Origin: Blastococcus sp.
GTDB taxonomy: Bacteria > Actinomycetota > Actinomycetes > Mycobacteriales > Geodermatophilaceae
NCBI GenBank assembly: GCA_025963345.1
Contig: JAOPUS010000019.1
Location: forward strand, 1 to 37,663
DNA: 37,663 bases
Direction: 5' to 3'
How positions within the stretch are numbered: position 1 is the first letter of the stretch; each line of letters starts with the position of its first letter. The notes below the pieces were generated by a model, which worked only from the letters and a program-made list of their open reading frames with translations, was not told where the DNA came from and did no database searches. A program made the translations under genes and the position numbers. Positions 36,881 to 37,663 of this stretch are shown here, piece by piece.

Positions 36881-37663
36881 TCACCGGTGCCCGGCGGCGC
36901 TCGCTGGAAGAGGACCCCGCTGGAAGAGGACGTAGAGGTACAGCAGCGCCGGGATCAGGGCCACCGCGCCTGCGACCAGCGCGACGAGCACGGCCACCAG
37001 GGTCGGCCGGCCCGCGGCCGCCTCCTCGATGGTCAGCTCCGGGAGCAGCAGATACGGGTACTGGGCCACGGCCCAGCCGACGAGGATCGCGGTGACGGCG
37101 AGTGCCGACGTCGCCCGCGCCGCGACGTAGCGCCGGAGCGCGAGCAGCACGAGCGCAGCCAAGCCCGCCGCGATCGAGAGCACCACGACCGGCGCGGCCC
37201 GCCCGGTCAGACCGTCGAACAGCAGAGGGGCGTCGGCCCGGAGCACGAAGAGGCCGGCCAGGCCGACCAGGCCGGTGACCGTCGCGGTTCCGAGGGCGCG
37301 GAGACGGAACTGATCGGCAAGGTCGACGGCGCCTTCCCGGCGGGCGTCCGCGCAGAGGAACACCGCCGCGAGGTATGCGCAGACGAGCACGGCGAGCACT
37401 CCCCCGAGCACGGACGTCGGGTTGACCCAGCTGGTGACGACGTCGCCGGCCGCGATCCCCGGGGGGACCCGGCCCGACGCGACGCCGCCCACGACGGCAC
37501 CGAGGAAATACGGGGTGACCAGGGAGGACAGCGCGAAGGATGCGCCGAGGAAACGGCGCATGCCCAGGGTGCTGATGCTCTTCCGGAACGCGAACGCGGC
37601 ACCACGGGCGATCATCCCGAACGCGGCGAGCGTGAGCGGGATGTAGAGCGTGCTGACGACGGC
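36881..37663 (-). CDS. cydB: Cytochrome bd ubiquinol oxidase subunit II (partial, runs off window)
   Basis: 'VVSTLYIPLTLAAFGMIARGAAFAFRK', 'FALSSLVTPYFLGAVVGGVASGRVP', 'GWAVAQYPYLLLPELTIEEAAA'; ORF stays open to the window end. Confidence 0.95.
   Translation of the reverse strand, partial: AVVSTLYIPLTLAAFGMIARGAAFAFRKSISTLGMRRFLGASFALSSLVTPYFLGAVVGGVASGRVPPGIAAGDVVTSWVNPTSVLGGVLAVLVCAYLAAVFLCADARREGAVDLADQFRLRALGTATVTGLVGLAGLFVLRADAPLLFDGLTGRAAPVVVLSIAAGLAALVLLALRRYVAARATSALAVTAILVGWAVAQYPYLLLPELTIEEAAAGRPTLVAVLVALVAGAVALIPALLYLYVLFQRGPLPASAAGHR

Noticed and set aside
34758-36935. 725-aa plus-strand ORF across the thiolase-like and DUF35 genes
   Set aside because: Spans two real minus-strand genes and their intergenic region; no domain content.

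Overview
High-GC actinobacterial chromosomal window; the gene style suggests Geodermatophilaceae or a relative (inference). Most of it is intact housekeeping or accessory metabolism. In order: an ABC-2 transporter pair, an FNT-family channel, a large-subunit catalase, a sulfite-oxidase-like molybdoenzyme with an FNR-like reductase, an sdhCAB operon, an HxlR regulator with a thioesterase, two divergent GGDEF-EAL proteins, a CorA-like transporter, a secreted metallophosphoesterase, a DUF1028 protein, an LLM flavin oxidoreductase, a TetR/cupin divergent pair, LURP-one, glutathione peroxidase, nitroreductase, MFS, an acyl-CoA/VOC/hydrolase/thiolase-like/DUF35 block, and the 3' part of cydB. I see no CRISPR array, tRNA, rRNA, prophage or recognisable biosynthetic cluster. 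The most unusual content is (i) several short degenerate gene remnants with frameshifts and apparent internal deletions between intact genes (1-664, 18892-19053, 23845-24725, 26796-27013); (ii) clear cis-regulatory palindromes and repeats, including a likely SigB/SigF-type promoter before the catalase, a TetR operator, an HxlR operator, a Shine-Dalgarno-sequestering hairpin and PHO-box-like repeats before a metallophosphoesterase; and (iii) a thiolase-like protein that appears to lack the nucleophilic Cys, paired with a DUF35 protein. No clearly new large multi-gene system was found. All family assignments come from reading motifs by eye, with no database search.
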